From: Pseudomonas lundensis
GTDB taxonomy: Bacteria > Pseudomonadota > Gammaproteobacteria > Pseudomonadales > Pseudomonadaceae
Assembly (NCBI RefSeq): GCF_001042985.1
Contig: NZ_JYKY01000031.1
Coordinates: forward strand, 1-49,550
Direction: 5' to 3'
DNA: 49,550 nt
Shown here: positions 31,929 through 40,350 of the stretch, in pieces
How the letters are laid out: every line of letters starts with the position of its first letter
Numbering within the stretch: the first letter of the stretch is position 1
Notes under the pieces: model-generated
The model's input: the letters and a program-made list of their open reading frames with translations, nothing else
Told to the model about the DNA's origin: nothing
Databases searched by the model: none
Program-made: the position numbers and the translations under genes

Positions 31929-31962
31929 CAGCGCCACTCTCTTTGCAATGAATTGAAGCGCA

Positions 31963-32952
31963 TCAGGCTACCTCACACAGGGTGCCCGGATCGATGGTCA
32001 GGGCAACCCGTTGGCCATCTGCAAGCAAATCCGCGGATGAGCGATTGAGTACGTCAACGATCAACTCCACGCCGCGCACCTCAACCCGATAGCGAATCAC
32101 ATTGCCCAACAAGCTGTGGCCGCGGATCACCGCGTCCGGCTCACCGTGCAGGCTTAAAGCGAGCGTTTCGGGACGGATTGCAATGCGGCTGGTGACCGGG
32201 CGTTGCAACAGGCGCGTGGCGGCCTCGGGGTCAAGCAGGTTGTAGTTGCCAATGAAACCGGCCGCGAAGGCGTCCACCGGGGCCGCGTACAGGGTTTGAG
32301 CATTACCGCTCTGGACGATGCGGCCCTGATTCATCAGGAAGATGCGATCACTCATCGTCAGCGCTTCTTCCTGATCGTGGGTCACGAAAATGGTGGTCAG
32401 GTTCAGTTCGCGCTGGATCTGCCGGATCTGCTCGCGCAAGTGTTTGCGAATGCGCGCATCCAGGGCAGACAGCGGCTCGTCCAGCAGCAACAGGCGTGGG
32501 CGGGTGACCAGCGAGCGCGCCAGTGCCACGCGCTGGCATTGCCCGCCTGACAACTGATGCGGGTAACGTTTGGCGTAGTCATTGAGCTCCACCAGTTGCA
32601 GCGCCTCTGTCGCCCGCTTGTGGCTGTCATTGGCATTGACCTTTTGCATGCGCAGGCCAAAGGCCACGTTTTGCTCGACCGTCATGTTGGGGAACAGCGC
32701 GTAACTCTGAAACACCATGCCAATGCCGCGCTTTTGCGGGCTCAGCGGGACGATGTCCTGACCGTCGAGCAGGATCTTGCCGTCATCCACGGGGGTGAGC
32801 CCGGCGATGCAGCGCAGCAGGGTGGACTTGCCGCAACCCGACGGGCCGAGCAGGGTGACGAACTCTCCCTGGGCGATGCTGCAATTGATGTCGCTGAACA
32901 CGGGCGTGCCGGAATAGCTTTTTTGCAGATGTTCGACGCTGACGAAGCTCAT
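31963..32952 (-). CDS. ABC importer ATPase, phosphonate/AEP type
   Basis: 329 residues. Walker A is LGPSGCGKST, the Q-loop FQSYALFPN, the signature LSGGQCQRVALARSL, Walker B LLLLDEPLSALD, and the H-loop FVTHDQEE. A C-terminal TOBE/OB regulatory domain follows (about 235-329, IAIRPETLAL). The layout is that of the spermidine/iron/2-aminoethylphosphonate importer group (PotA/FbpC/PhnT). Its start overlaps the permease stop (ATGA). It is the last gene of a five-gene unit reading binding protein, phosphohydrolase, permease, permease, ATPase. Annotated relatives are usually called 2-aminoethylphosphonate transporters, a weak basis for substrate. Confidence 0.9.
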   Translation of the reverse strand: MSFVSVEHLQKSYSGTPVFSDINCSIAQGEFVTLLGPSGCGKSTLLRCIAGLTPVDDGKILLDGQDIVPLSPQKRGIGMVFQSYALFPNMTVEQNVAFGLRMQKVNANDSHKRATEALQLVELNDYAKRYPHQLSGGQCQRVALARSLVTRPRLLLLDEPLSALDARIRKHLREQIRQIQRELNLTTIFVTHDQEEALTMSDRIFLMNQGRIVQSGNAQTLYAAPVDAFAAGFIGNYNLLDPEAATRLLQRPVTSRIAIRPETLALSLHGEPDAVIRGHSLLGNVIRYRVEVRGVELIVDVLNRSSADLLADGQRVALTIDPGTLCEVA

Positions 32953-33749
32953 TGGCTTTTGTCCTTGTTCAATAAGGTGGCAACCCAGGTCAGCACCAAT
33001 ACAAAGAGGAAATACGAGATCACCAGTGCGCTGGTGAAATGGCCGCTGCTGTTGCGCATGTTGTTGAGGAACACTTGCAAGGTTTCGTAGCGGGTGCCCA
33101 CCAGAATGTTGGCAAACACGAACTCACCGAACAGGAACGAGAACGACAGCAGCAGTGCCACCAACAAGCCTTTGCGCAGGTTGGGCAACACCACCAGAAA
33201 CGCCGCTTGCCAAGTGTTGGCACCCAGCAATTGCGCGGCGTCCATCAGGTCTCGCAGGTTGATCGCCTGCAGGTTGTTGGTGATGGCGCGGTACATGAAC
33301 GGCAGGGCCACCGTGAAATAGCAGCCGATCAGAATCCACGGGGTTCCGACCATTTGCAGGGGGCCGGAGCCATACAGTTGCAGCAGGCCCACCGACGACA
33401 CCACGGGCGGCACGGCAAAGGGCAACAGGATCAGAATGTTCATCAGCGCGTCGAGCTTGGGAAAGTGGTAATGCACCACAAACAGCAACGGCAAAATCAG
33501 CACCACTGACAGCGCCAGTGCCGCCACGCACACCAACAGCGACTGCCCGAACGCTGCAAGGAACCGTGGATCGCCCCACAACTGCACATACCACTTGAAC
33601 GTAAACCCGCTGGGCATAACGGTGGCCGACCAACTGCTGGCGATGGAGTAAATCAGCGTGCCCAGTAGCGGCAGCAGCAGGATCAGGAACAGCAGCCAGA
33701 CCACGCTGCGGTGGTAGAGGCTGGCGGAGGTGGATTCAGCGCGCGACAT
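32949..33749 (-). CDS. ABC importer permease 2
   Basis: 266 residues with six predicted helices: VWLLFLILLLPLLGTLIYSIA near the N-terminus, then LLVCVAALALSVVLILPLLFVV, ILILLPFAVPPVVSSVGLLQL, WILIGCYFTVALPFMYRAI, LLVALLLSFSFLFGEFVFANI and LVISYFLFVLVLTWVATLL. The coupling helix MDAAQLLGANTWQAAFLVVLPNLRKGLL is the EAA loop that docks on the ATPase. It overlaps the upstream permease by 14 bases and the ATPase by four, so the three are translationally coupled. Confidence 0.9.
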   Translation of the reverse strand: MSRAESTSASLYHRSVVWLLFLILLLPLLGTLIYSIASSWSATVMPSGFTFKWYVQLWGDPRFLAAFGQSLLVCVAALALSVVLILPLLFVVHYHFPKLDALMNILILLPFAVPPVVSSVGLLQLYGSGPLQMVGTPWILIGCYFTVALPFMYRAITNNLQAINLRDLMDAAQLLGANTWQAAFLVVLPNLRKGLLVALLLSFSFLFGEFVFANILVGTRYETLQVFLNNMRNSSGHFTSALVISYFLFVLVLTWVATLLNKDKSQ

Positions 33750-34572
33750 GGTAAGTCCTCTTCAACAGCCACTGATGCACCAGCGTTACCAGGGTCATCA
33801 AACCCACCAAAATCACCGCCAGCGCACTGGCCATGTTCGGGTCGAGGCTGATATCACCGGACACCAGCGCAGCAATCCGGATCGGCAATACGTTGAAGTT
33901 GCCGGTGGTCAGGGCGTACACCGTGGCGTATGCGCCCAGGGCGTTGGCCAGCAAAATCACAAAGGTGCCGAGCAGGGCGGGGGTAAGCACCGGCAAGCCG
34001 ATAAAACGCCAGAATTGCCAACTGCTGGCGCCCAGCAGCGAAGCCGATTCGCGCCAGTCTTCACGCAGCGCGTCGAAGGCGGGGTACAGCAGCAATACCC
34101 CCAGCGGGATCTGGAAATAGGTGTACAGAATGATCAGCCCGGTTTTGGAGTACAGGTTGAAATCTTCGATGATCCCCGCCTGTTTGAGCATGATCGTGAT
34201 GCTGCCGTTGAACCCCAGCAAAATGATGAAAGCAAAGGCCAGCGGCACGCCCGAGAAATTACTGGTCATGTTGGCGAAGGCGTTGACGAAATTGCGCAGC
34301 CGCGAATCCACCTTGCGCAGCGAATAACTGCCGAGCACCGCGATCACAATGCCAAACACACTCGACCAGAAACTGATCTGCAGGCTGTGCTCAATGGCCT
34401 GTCGGTAAAACTTTGAGCTGAAAATCTTGCTGAAGTTGGCCAAGCCCCAGCCGCTGTCTTGCGATTGCACGCTGTGGATCAGCACCCACACCAGCGGCGC
34501 AATCTGAAACACAATAAAAAACACCGCGAACGGCAACAGACACAACAGCGCCAGCCCTTTGCTTCGACTCAT
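33736..34572 (-). CDS. ABC importer permease 1
   Basis: 278 residues from ATG 34572 (MSRSKGLALLCLLPFAVFFIVFQIAPLVW). There are six helices, with the EAA loop ALREDWRESASLLGASSWQFWRFIGLPVLTPALLG. The start overlaps the stop of the phosphohydrolase gene (ATGA). It forms the heterodimeric channel with the next permease. The separate-permease form resembles the Salmonella PhnU/PhnV pair rather than the fused PhnU2 type. Confidence 0.9.
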   Translation of the reverse strand: MSRSKGLALLCLLPFAVFFIVFQIAPLVWVLIHSVQSQDSGWGLANFSKIFSSKFYRQAIEHSLQISFWSSVFGIVIAVLGSYSLRKVDSRLRNFVNAFANMTSNFSGVPLAFAFIILLGFNGSITIMLKQAGIIEDFNLYSKTGLIILYTYFQIPLGVLLLYPAFDALREDWRESASLLGASSWQFWRFIGLPVLTPALLGTFVILLANALGAYATVYALTTGNFNVLPIRIAALVSGDISLDPNMASALAVILVGLMTLVTLVHQWLLKRTYHVAR

Positions 34573-35384
34573 ACGGCGGGCCTCAGCAGGTCGCGGCACA
34601 CCGGCTTGTCATGGGCCACGCCCAGCAACGCGCAGACCGTGCCGCACAGCTCGGTTTGCCGGGGTTCGACGTCGGGGTTGAAGCTGAACGCATCGCCCAG
34701 CACAAACAGCGGCACCTGGCGTTCCTCCTCCAGCAAACCGTTGTGCGAGCGGTCGTTGTTCATGCCGTGGTCGGCCGTCACCAGCACCTGATAACCTGCG
34801 TCCAGCCAGCCTTGCAGATAGTCGGCCAGAAGGATGTCGGCCGAGCGCGCACTGTTGCGGTACTGCGACGAGTCCAGACCATGCTTGTGCCCGGCATCAT
34901 CAATGTTCATGGGGTGAACCAACAGAAAGTCAGGCGAATGCTTGACGCGCAAATGCTCCGCGTCAGCGAACAGGTGCGAGTCGGGGTAATGATCGTTCCA
35001 GTAAAAATGCCCGTACTGGATCGGGAAGTCCGGTGCTTCGGTATGACGGTCGCGGGAGATGACAAACGGCGAGCGGTTATACAGTTCGCTGACCCAGTGA
35101 TAGGCCGCCGCGGCCGTGCTCAGGCCCGCTTCACGTGCGTAGTGGAACACGCTGCGCTGGTGGGACAGGCGCGACACATTGTTGTGCACGATGCCGCTGT
35201 CAATCGGCGGCACGCCGGTCAGGATGCACTCGTACAGCGGGCGTGACAGGGCGGGCAATTCGCACGTGAGCGTGTACAGGGCCGCGCGCCCGGCGGCGGC
35301 ATACGCTTGCAAGTGCCCCATGGCATGGCGGGCAACGCCATCGTTGAGCCCGTCGAGCACCACCAGAATGACCTTGTGTTTCAT
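34569..35384 (-). CDS. Alkaline-phosphatase-superfamily phosphohydrolase
   Basis: 271 residues from ATG 35384 (GGAG seven bases upstream). It belongs to the type I phosphodiesterase/nucleotide pyrophosphatase fold. It starts KHKVILVVLDGLNDGVARHAMGHL (metal Asp), then LYECILTGVPPIDSGI with the likely nucleophile Thr in a TG-P context, LVHPMNIDDAGHKHG, and VTADHGMNNDRSHNG for the other metal site. There is no signal peptide, so it is cytoplasmic. It sits between the binding protein and the permeases and is translationally coupled to permease 1, which points to hydrolysis of the imported phospho- or phosphonate compound. Related enzymes include phosphonoacetate hydrolase. Confidence 0.85.
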   Translation of the reverse strand: MKHKVILVVLDGLNDGVARHAMGHLQAYAAAGRAALYTLTCELPALSRPLYECILTGVPPIDSGIVHNNVSRLSHQRSVFHYAREAGLSTAAAAYHWVSELYNRSPFVISRDRHTEAPDFPIQYGHFYWNDHYPDSHLFADAEHLRVKHSPDFLLVHPMNIDDAGHKHGLDSSQYRNSARSADILLADYLQGWLDAGYQVLVTADHGMNNDRSHNGLLEEERQVPLFVLGDAFSFNPDVEPRQTELCGTVCALLGVAHDKPVCRDLLRPAV

Positions 35385-35464
35385 GTACGACTCCACCAGG
35401 GAAAGAGCATGCCTTCCAATCGCGGCTGCCGCAGTCTGCGACAGCCGCTCCAGGGTTAAGGGCG

Positions 35465-36532
35465 TTACTGCATATTGATGATGACTTCTTCCTGCCACAT
35501 CTGCGGCAGTGCCTTTGAGGTGTTCTCCCAGGCTGCGGCATCCTTGATGGGCGTTACATGTTTGTACTGTTCATTGGGCAGCAACTGCTTTTGCACGTCT
35601 TCGGGCAGCTTCAGGTGTTCAGCCCGAATCGGCCGTGCGTTGCCGCGTGCCAGGTTGGTCTGCCCTGCATCGCTGAAAATGAATTCACGGGTCAATTTGG
35701 CCGCGTTGGGGTGCTTGGCGTATTTGTTGATGATGGTGGTGTAACCGGAGATGACCGAGCCATCTGACGGGATCAGCACCACGTAGTCATCCGGGTTGGC
35801 CATCTTGGCTTTATAGCTCAGGCCGTTGAAGTCCCAGACCACGCCCACTTCGACTTCACCTTTTTCCAGGGTGGCGATGGTCGGGTTGGCCAGCGACAGG
35901 CGCCCTTGTTTGGCGATGTCAGCAAACATCAGCAACGCCGGTTGAATGTTCTTTTCGTCCCCGCCATTGGCAAGTGCGGCGGCCAGTACCCCATTGGCGG
36001 CTTGGGCCGCTGTGCTGACATCCCCGATAGACACTTTGTATTTTCCATTTTTCAGGTCCGCCCATCGGGTGGGGACGTCGGAGCCGTGCAACAGTTTTTT
36101 ATTGACGATAAACGCAATGGTGCCGGTGTAAGCCAGCGCCCAGTTGCCGTCTTTGTCCTTGGCCCAGTCGGGGATTTGCGCCCAGGTGGTCGGCTTATAG
36201 GGCTGGGTGACGCCCTTGGCCACGGCAATCGGGCCGAACGCCGCGCCTACGTCACCGATGTCGGCGCTGGCGTTATCTTTTTCAGCCGCAAACTTGGCCA
36301 CTTCCTGTGCCGAACTCATGTCGGTGTCGATGTGTTTGAGGCCGTAGAGCCGGTTCAAATCGGCCCAAGTGCCTTTCCAGTTAGCCCACTCATCGGGCAT
36401 GCCCACGCTGTTGACAGCACCCTCGGCACGCGCAGCGGCTTCCAGGGCTTTCAGATCGACGTCGGCGGCCATGGCCGTGCTGCACAGAGCGATGCTTGAA
36501 CCTAACAGTGATGCCAGAAAAAACTGTTTCAT
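35465..36532 (-). CDS. Periplasmic substrate-binding protein of the ABC importer
   Basis: 355 residues from ATG 36532, seven bases after AAGGAG. The signal peptide MKQFFLASLLGSSIALCSTAMAA (cleavage after AMA) is followed by a two-lobed binding fold: LKALEAAARAEGAVNSVGMPDEWANW, SADIGDVGAAFGPIAVAKGV, WALAYTGTIAFIVNKKLL and EVEVGVVWDFNGLSYKAKM. This is the iron(III)/polyamine/AEP-type binding group. It is the first gene of the unit, and a TGGTCTAGGTCA site lies about 55 bases upstream. 2-Aminoethylphosphonate is the customary annotation; glycerophospho or other aminophosphonate ligands are equally possible. Confidence 0.88.
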   Translation of the reverse strand: MKQFFLASLLGSSIALCSTAMAADVDLKALEAAARAEGAVNSVGMPDEWANWKGTWADLNRLYGLKHIDTDMSSAQEVAKFAAEKDNASADIGDVGAAFGPIAVAKGVTQPYKPTTWAQIPDWAKDKDGNWALAYTGTIAFIVNKKLLHGSDVPTRWADLKNGKYKVSIGDVSTAAQAANGVLAAALANGGDEKNIQPALLMFADIAKQGRLSLANPTIATLEKGEVEVGVVWDFNGLSYKAKMANPDDYVVLIPSDGSVISGYTTIINKYAKHPNAAKLTREFIFSDAGQTNLARGNARPIRAEHLKLPEDVQKQLLPNEQYKHVTPIKDAAAWENTSKALPQMWQEEVIINMQ

Positions 36533-36586
36533 CCGTAGCTCCTTGGGCGTTTTCACGCTGATTTTTTATGGGTCTTTTGCAGGTGT

Positions 36587-36598
36587 TGGTCTAGGTCA
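36587..36598. promoter_or_regulatory. Candidate GntR operator upstream of the ABC operon
   Basis: TGGTCTAGGTCA differs at two positions from the symmetric TGGTCTAGACCA bound by GntR/UTRA regulators of the DasR/PhnF type. It lies about 55 bases before the binding-protein start. Confidence 0.45.
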
Positions 36599-36839
36599 GC
36601 AATACCCGAGCCAATTTAGGCCGGGCGTATGACACTTTGATGTCGGCATCAACCGTGCAAGGGCTGAACGAGCCCGATGCGCTCATTGCGAGTAAGCGTA
36701 GACCATGCCTTTGCCCCCGTTTTTCGGGGCGTTGAGGGTGCAGTGGGCCTGCAGTGTCATCGAACGGTCATGTGAGCTGCCTAGTCTTGGTACCTCAGGA
36801 ACGCGGGGCAGATGACCCTGCCTTTGCCCATATTTGGTG

Positions 36840-36853
36840 CTGGACTAGTCCAG
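36840..36853. promoter_or_regulatory. Perfect 14-bp palindrome, likely GntR autoregulatory operator
   Basis: CTGGACTAGTCCAG is identical to its reverse complement and ends 13 bases before the regulator's ATG. The shape is that of a UTRA-GntR operator (compare TGGTCTAGACCA). Binding there would block the regulator's own transcription. Confidence 0.6.
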
Positions 36854-36866
36854 ATAGGTAACGTTG

Positions 36867-37589
36867 ATGCGTGAAGAGGCCCCCAAGGCGGTGACAGCCA
36901 TCAGCCGTGCGTTGCAGGAGCAAATCGGGCACGGTTTGCTGGCGTGCGGCAGCCAGTTGCCTGCCGAGCGCAAGCTCAGTGAGTTGTTCGATACCACGCG
37001 CGTGACAGTGCGCGAAGCCCTGTTGCAACTCGAAGCCCAAGGGGTGGTGTACCGCGAAGAGCGGCGCGGCTGGTTTATCTCGCCACCGCGACTGGCCTAC
37101 AACTTGATGCAGCGCAGCCATTTTCACGCCATGGTCAGCGCCCAGGGGCGAGTGCCCACCACAGATGTGATATCGGCGCGGCTACAGCCCGCGTCGGCAG
37201 CGGTGTGCGAGCGTTTGAAGTTGCCGGCACTGTCCAGCGTGATTCAAATTTGCCGGGGGCGGCGTATCGACGGACGACGGGTGCTGTATGTCGAGCACTA
37301 CTTGAACCCGCAGTATTTCCCGCGAATTTTAGAGTTTGATCTGACGCAATCCATCACCGAGCTGTATGCCCGGCACTTCGACCTGCATTACGGTCGGGTG
37401 CAATTCGAAATTGTGCCGACTGCGTTACCCACACAAGCCGCCGCCACGTTGAAAGTCTCAACGGGCAGCCCGGGGTTGTGCATTGCGCGGGTCAACTACG
37501 ATCAGCACGGGCGGCTGATCGATTGTGACCTGGAGTACTGGCGCCATGACGCGATTCATGTCGGCGTGGAGGTGCCGGCGCAGGGTTAA
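36867..37589 (+). CDS. GntR-family regulator with UTRA domain (PhnR/PhnF-like)
   Basis: 240 residues from ATG 36867. The N-terminal winged HTH (about 8-75) reads AISRALQEQIGHGLLACGSQLPAERKLSELFDTTRVTVREALLQLEAQGVVYREERRGWF. The UTRA ligand domain (about 90-235) has SVIQICRGRRIDGRRVLYVEHYLNP and IARVNYDQHGRLIDCDLEYWRHDAI. It is divergent from the ABC importer with shared palindromes, so it most likely represses the importer and itself until the ligand binds. Its stop overlaps the stop of the MscS-like gene (TTAA). Confidence 0.92.
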   Translation: MREEAPKAVTAISRALQEQIGHGLLACGSQLPAERKLSELFDTTRVTVREALLQLEAQGVVYREERRGWFISPPRLAYNLMQRSHFHAMVSAQGRVPTTDVISARLQPASAAVCERLKLPALSSVIQICRGRRIDGRRVLYVEHYLNPQYFPRILEFDLTQSITELYARHFDLHYGRVQFEIVPTALPTQAAATLKVSTGSPGLCIARVNYDQHGRLIDCDLEYWRHDAIHVGVEVPAQG

Positions 37590-39742
37590 TCCTTCTGCAA
37601 GATCCCGCTGCCGGCCGTGACGACTTGTACGCTCAGGCGCGGCGTGGCCAGATCAAGCCCGGCTTCGTCCAGATGGCGTTTGAGCGACAGGTTGAACGCA
37701 CGTGATACTTCCCATTGCTTGATCGGCGCGGTCTTGAAGCGCGCCCGCAAAATGGCGCTGCCCGATTCAAAACTTTCAACCCCCTGAATTTCCAGCGGTG
37801 ACCAGATGTTGCGGCGCTGAAGCGGGTCGGAGCGCATCTTTTGCCCCACTTCGCGCATCAGCTTGATCGCGTCGTCGATTTCCATGTTGTAGGGAATGGC
37901 CACGCGAAAGATCGCGTAGCCGAATTCGCGGGAGTAGTTCTTGATGCTTTTGATTTCGCTGAACGGAATGGTGTGCACGATGCCGTCGATGTCGCGCAAG
38001 CGCACGGTGCGAATGGTCAACCCTTCGACCGTGCCCAGGTGGCCGCCAACATCCACGTAATCATCGATGGCCAATGAGTCTTCAATGATGATGAACAGGC
38101 CGGTAATCAAGTCCGCGACCAGCGATTGCGCACCGAAACCGATGGCCAGACCGATGACACCGGCACCGGCCAGCAGCGGCGTCACGTTCATGCCCATGTT
38201 GGCGAGGGCAACGATCAGCGCAATGATGAAAATGGCCGCGAACAGCACGTTGCGGATCAGCGGCATCATGGTTTGCGCGCGGGCGTTGGCCAGCCCTTTG
38301 CGCGAGCGGGTCAGGGCGTGGTGAATGGCGGTGTCGGCCAGAATCCAGATCAGCCAGGCAAACAGCAGCGTGCCGCCCAGCCCGAACAGCTTGACGGTGA
38401 TCTCGTGGCCGTCGCCCTCGGTGATGCGAATCAGCGACAGCCCCCACACCCGCAGCCCCAACTCAATGAACACCAGCCACACCACCAGGTGCGCAAGGGT
38501 GTAGACAAAGCCTTTAAGGCGCTCGGAATACAGGGCGTGACGTTTGTGACCGCGTTGCGGTTTTTGCGCGTGGCGACGCACCAGCCCGTTAATCACCATG
38601 CACAGCACCACCAGCACGGTGCAGATCAATGACTGACGCAACGCGGTGCTGGTGTCGCCGGCCGAAATAAACGTCGCGGCCAGCGAGATGGCCACCAGAA
38701 TCAGCGCCGCAATCCACCAGTACGTGCCGAGCAATTCAATGGTGTCGCTCAAGGCACGACGGGTCAGGCGCCGCGACAAAGGCTGGTTACGAATCAGGTG
38801 AGCAATCGGGCGCCGGAAGCGAATGATGAACAAACCGGTGGACAGCGCCGCCATCACATTGGCAAACGTGGCGGCCGTGTGGGCCAGGTGCACGCCCAAG
38901 GTGGCGACCAGTCGCGGGTCGCTCAGGGCCTCGCCGAAGGCGGCAAAGCTGCCGATCCACCACAGCGGACGAAAGGCCTGATGCCGCAGGATGTGCAGGG
39001 CGCGGTGGCGGTGCGGGCCGTCGAGCAGGGAAAAAGCAATCACGCAAATGGCCGAGAAACAGGTGCCGATGACCAGCGCATACGCCAGCACCATCGCCAA
39101 GTCCTTGCCCAGCGACGACGGCAACGAATAGCTCATGTACACGGTAATCACCAACGCCACCAGCCACGGCCCCAGCTTGCGCAAGGCAAACCGCAGCATG
39201 TCCACCGCCTTGGGGTGTTGCGGCAACTCTTCGCTCAGGCCAAAGCGCAGGCGCACCCGGTGGCTGACCCAAATCAGCAGCGCGGCCAGCAGGCTCCAGA
39301 CCATGATGATCAGCGCAAAGGCAAAAATGATCGGCAGCCATTGACTGGCCGGCAGCATCAGCGCCTTGAGTTCGTCCTGTGCCTGATCGATCTCCCGTGC
39401 CCAGCGCGAGGTCGGGCTGTCATTGCCCAAAAACTGTTTTTCGAGGTCGGTGAGGGTGCTACCTATCAGCCCGAGCACGCCGATCTCGGCCTCGGGTTGC
39501 GCCTTTTTGGTGGCGTCGCGCAGCTTCTTCAAGTCGGCCAGCAGCTTGCTGCGTTGCTGGTCGTTCTCCAGGTTTTTGATCACTTCGTCCAGCGATTGAC
39601 CCAGGGGCTCGGTGGGTTGGGCCTGGGTTTTATCCGGGCTGAGCAGGCCAGGCAGGCCGACAGCCTGCGCAGACGTGATGGGGAGCAGCGTCAGCATGCA
39701 AACGAGCAGTAAATACGGCAGGGCGAACAAACGAACAAGCAC
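37586..39742 (-). CDS. Large MscS-type mechanosensitive channel
   Basis: 718 residues from GTG 39742, ten bases after GAGG. The start gives a signal peptide (LVRLFALPYLLLVCMLTLLPITSAQA). A periplasmic coiled part (about 30-135) precedes roughly eleven membrane helices. The MscS core is near the C-terminus: pore helix VTPLLAGAGVIGLAIGFGAQSLVADLITGLFIIIEDSLAIDDYVDVGGHLGTVEGLTIRTVRLRD, cut here into family segments GAGVIGLAIGFGAQSL and VDVGGHLGTVE, then the cytoplasmic vestibule (VAIPYNMEIDDAI). It belongs to the YjeP/YbiO-like extended group that relieves osmotic pressure. The reading frame continues upstream to 39805 inside a palindromic repeat, which I do not use as coding sequence. Confidence 0.88.
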   Translation of the reverse strand: MLVRLFALPYLLLVCMLTLLPITSAQAVGLPGLLSPDKTQAQPTEPLGQSLDEVIKNLENDQQRSKLLADLKKLRDATKKAQPEAEIGVLGLIGSTLTDLEKQFLGNDSPTSRWAREIDQAQDELKALMLPASQWLPIIFAFALIIMVWSLLAALLIWVSHRVRLRFGLSEELPQHPKAVDMLRFALRKLGPWLVALVITVYMSYSLPSSLGKDLAMVLAYALVIGTCFSAICVIAFSLLDGPHRHRALHILRHQAFRPLWWIGSFAAFGEALSDPRLVATLGVHLAHTAATFANVMAALSTGLFIIRFRRPIAHLIRNQPLSRRLTRRALSDTIELLGTYWWIAALILVAISLAATFISAGDTSTALRQSLICTVLVVLCMVINGLVRRHAQKPQRGHKRHALYSERLKGFVYTLAHLVVWLVFIELGLRVWGLSLIRITEGDGHEITVKLFGLGGTLLFAWLIWILADTAIHHALTRSRKGLANARAQTMMPLIRNVLFAAIFIIALIVALANMGMNVTPLLAGAGVIGLAIGFGAQSLVADLITGLFIIIEDSLAIDDYVDVGGHLGTVEGLTIRTVRLRDIDGIVHTIPFSEIKSIKNYSREFGYAIFRVAIPYNMEIDDAIKLMREVGQKMRSDPLQRRNIWSPLEIQGVESFESGSAILRARFKTAPIKQWEVSRAFNLSLKRHLDEAGLDLATPRLSVQVVTAGSGILQKD

Positions 39743-39788
39743 TGGGCGGTCAACCTCAAGGGGGCAGGTCGACCGAGTGTACGCTAGG

Positions 39789-39956
39789 GTCTGTTCCCGT
39801 TTCACTGCAAACCGCGTCGCGGGGTCACATTTAGCCAGGCAAGGCGCAGAGCGAAGGCAATGGTTGTTCCCTTCTCAAGCGCTGCAATGCAGCCTGACTA
39901 AATGCAACCCGCGCCCCGTGGGTGTTCGTCGCGGCTGCTATGAAACGGGAACAGAC
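39789..39956. repeat. 168-bp palindromic (MITE-like) element
   Basis: Perfect 16-bp terminal inverted repeats: GTCTGTTCCCGTTTCA (39789-39804) and TGAAACGGGAACAGAC (39941-39956). A second paired block further in is ATTTAGCCAGGC (39829-39840) with GCCTGACTAAAT (39892-39903), 11 of 12 matching. The whole unit can fold into a long interrupted hairpin around a loop of about 50 bases that has small hairpins of its own. It has no reading frame. A decayed part of the same sequence occurs at 398-435. Confidence 0.8.
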
Positions 39957-40032
39957 TCAGGGGCAGCGCTGATTCGTTTCTTGTGACACATGAAATCAAT
40001 CAGCGCTGGATTTTGCGAAAAAACGCAGGTGT

Positions 40033-40215
40033 TCAGGAATTCAGCTTGGCCAGAATCTTGAACACAATCGTGCCGAATATCAGCAGCATGCCGCACCAGA
40101 TCATCAGGACGCCGATGCCGCTGGTTCGCTCGCGAAGGGTGAAACCGACAGTCAGCAGCAACATGCCGCACACAATGGGAATCATCATGGAGTGGAACGC
40201 AGACATCTCGATCAT
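40033..40215 (-). CDS. Small two-helix membrane protein
   Basis: 60 residues: MIEMSAFHSMM, then helix 1 (about 12-26, IPIVCGMLLLTVGFTL), a basic turn RERTSG, and helix 2 (about 34-53, IGVLMIWCGMLLIFGTIVFKIL) with a KLNS end. The hairpin layout with a charged loop, and the sense codon use, suggest a real gene. The ribosome site is weak (CAGGT before ATG 40215; Met4 is another possible start). Function unknown. It lies between the palindromic element and apeB, read leftward. Confidence 0.6.
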   Translation of the reverse strand: MIEMSAFHSMMIPIVCGMLLLTVGFTLRERTSGIGVLMIWCGMLLIFGTIVFKILAKLNS

Positions 40216-40321
40216 TGTTATGGACCTGAAGGAATGAATGGGCTCCAGTCTAGGCCCGATTGTGAAAGTGTGCGGTGACGTGTATCAAAATTGAGCGGCA
40301 CGCCTGGACTTTGCAGGGTTT

Positions 40322-40342
40322 GGAGCGGGGCAGGCCCGCTCC
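40322..40342. repeat. REP-like hairpin downstream of apeB
   Basis: GGAGCGGG (40322-40329) and CCCGCTCC (40335-40342) with loop GCAGG. The core GGAGCGGGC--GCTCC is the common Pseudomonas REP form. It lies just past the apeB stop. Confidence 0.65.
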
Positions 40343-40350
40343 GAGGCCCT

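Larger units (their letters stand above)
36533..36866. other. Divergent control region of the ABC importer and its GntR gene
   Basis: This 334-bp gap holds two TGG-CTAG--CCA-like palindromes (36587-36598 and 36840-36853) and a short CCCCG/CGGGG hairpin near 36715-36730. No gene is seen. Confidence 0.6.

Noticed and set aside
39743..39805. Coding extension of the MscS-type gene into the palindromic element
   Set aside because: It would place 21 odd residues before a good signal peptide, and the start would fall inside a repeat arm; GTG 39742 has a GAGG site.
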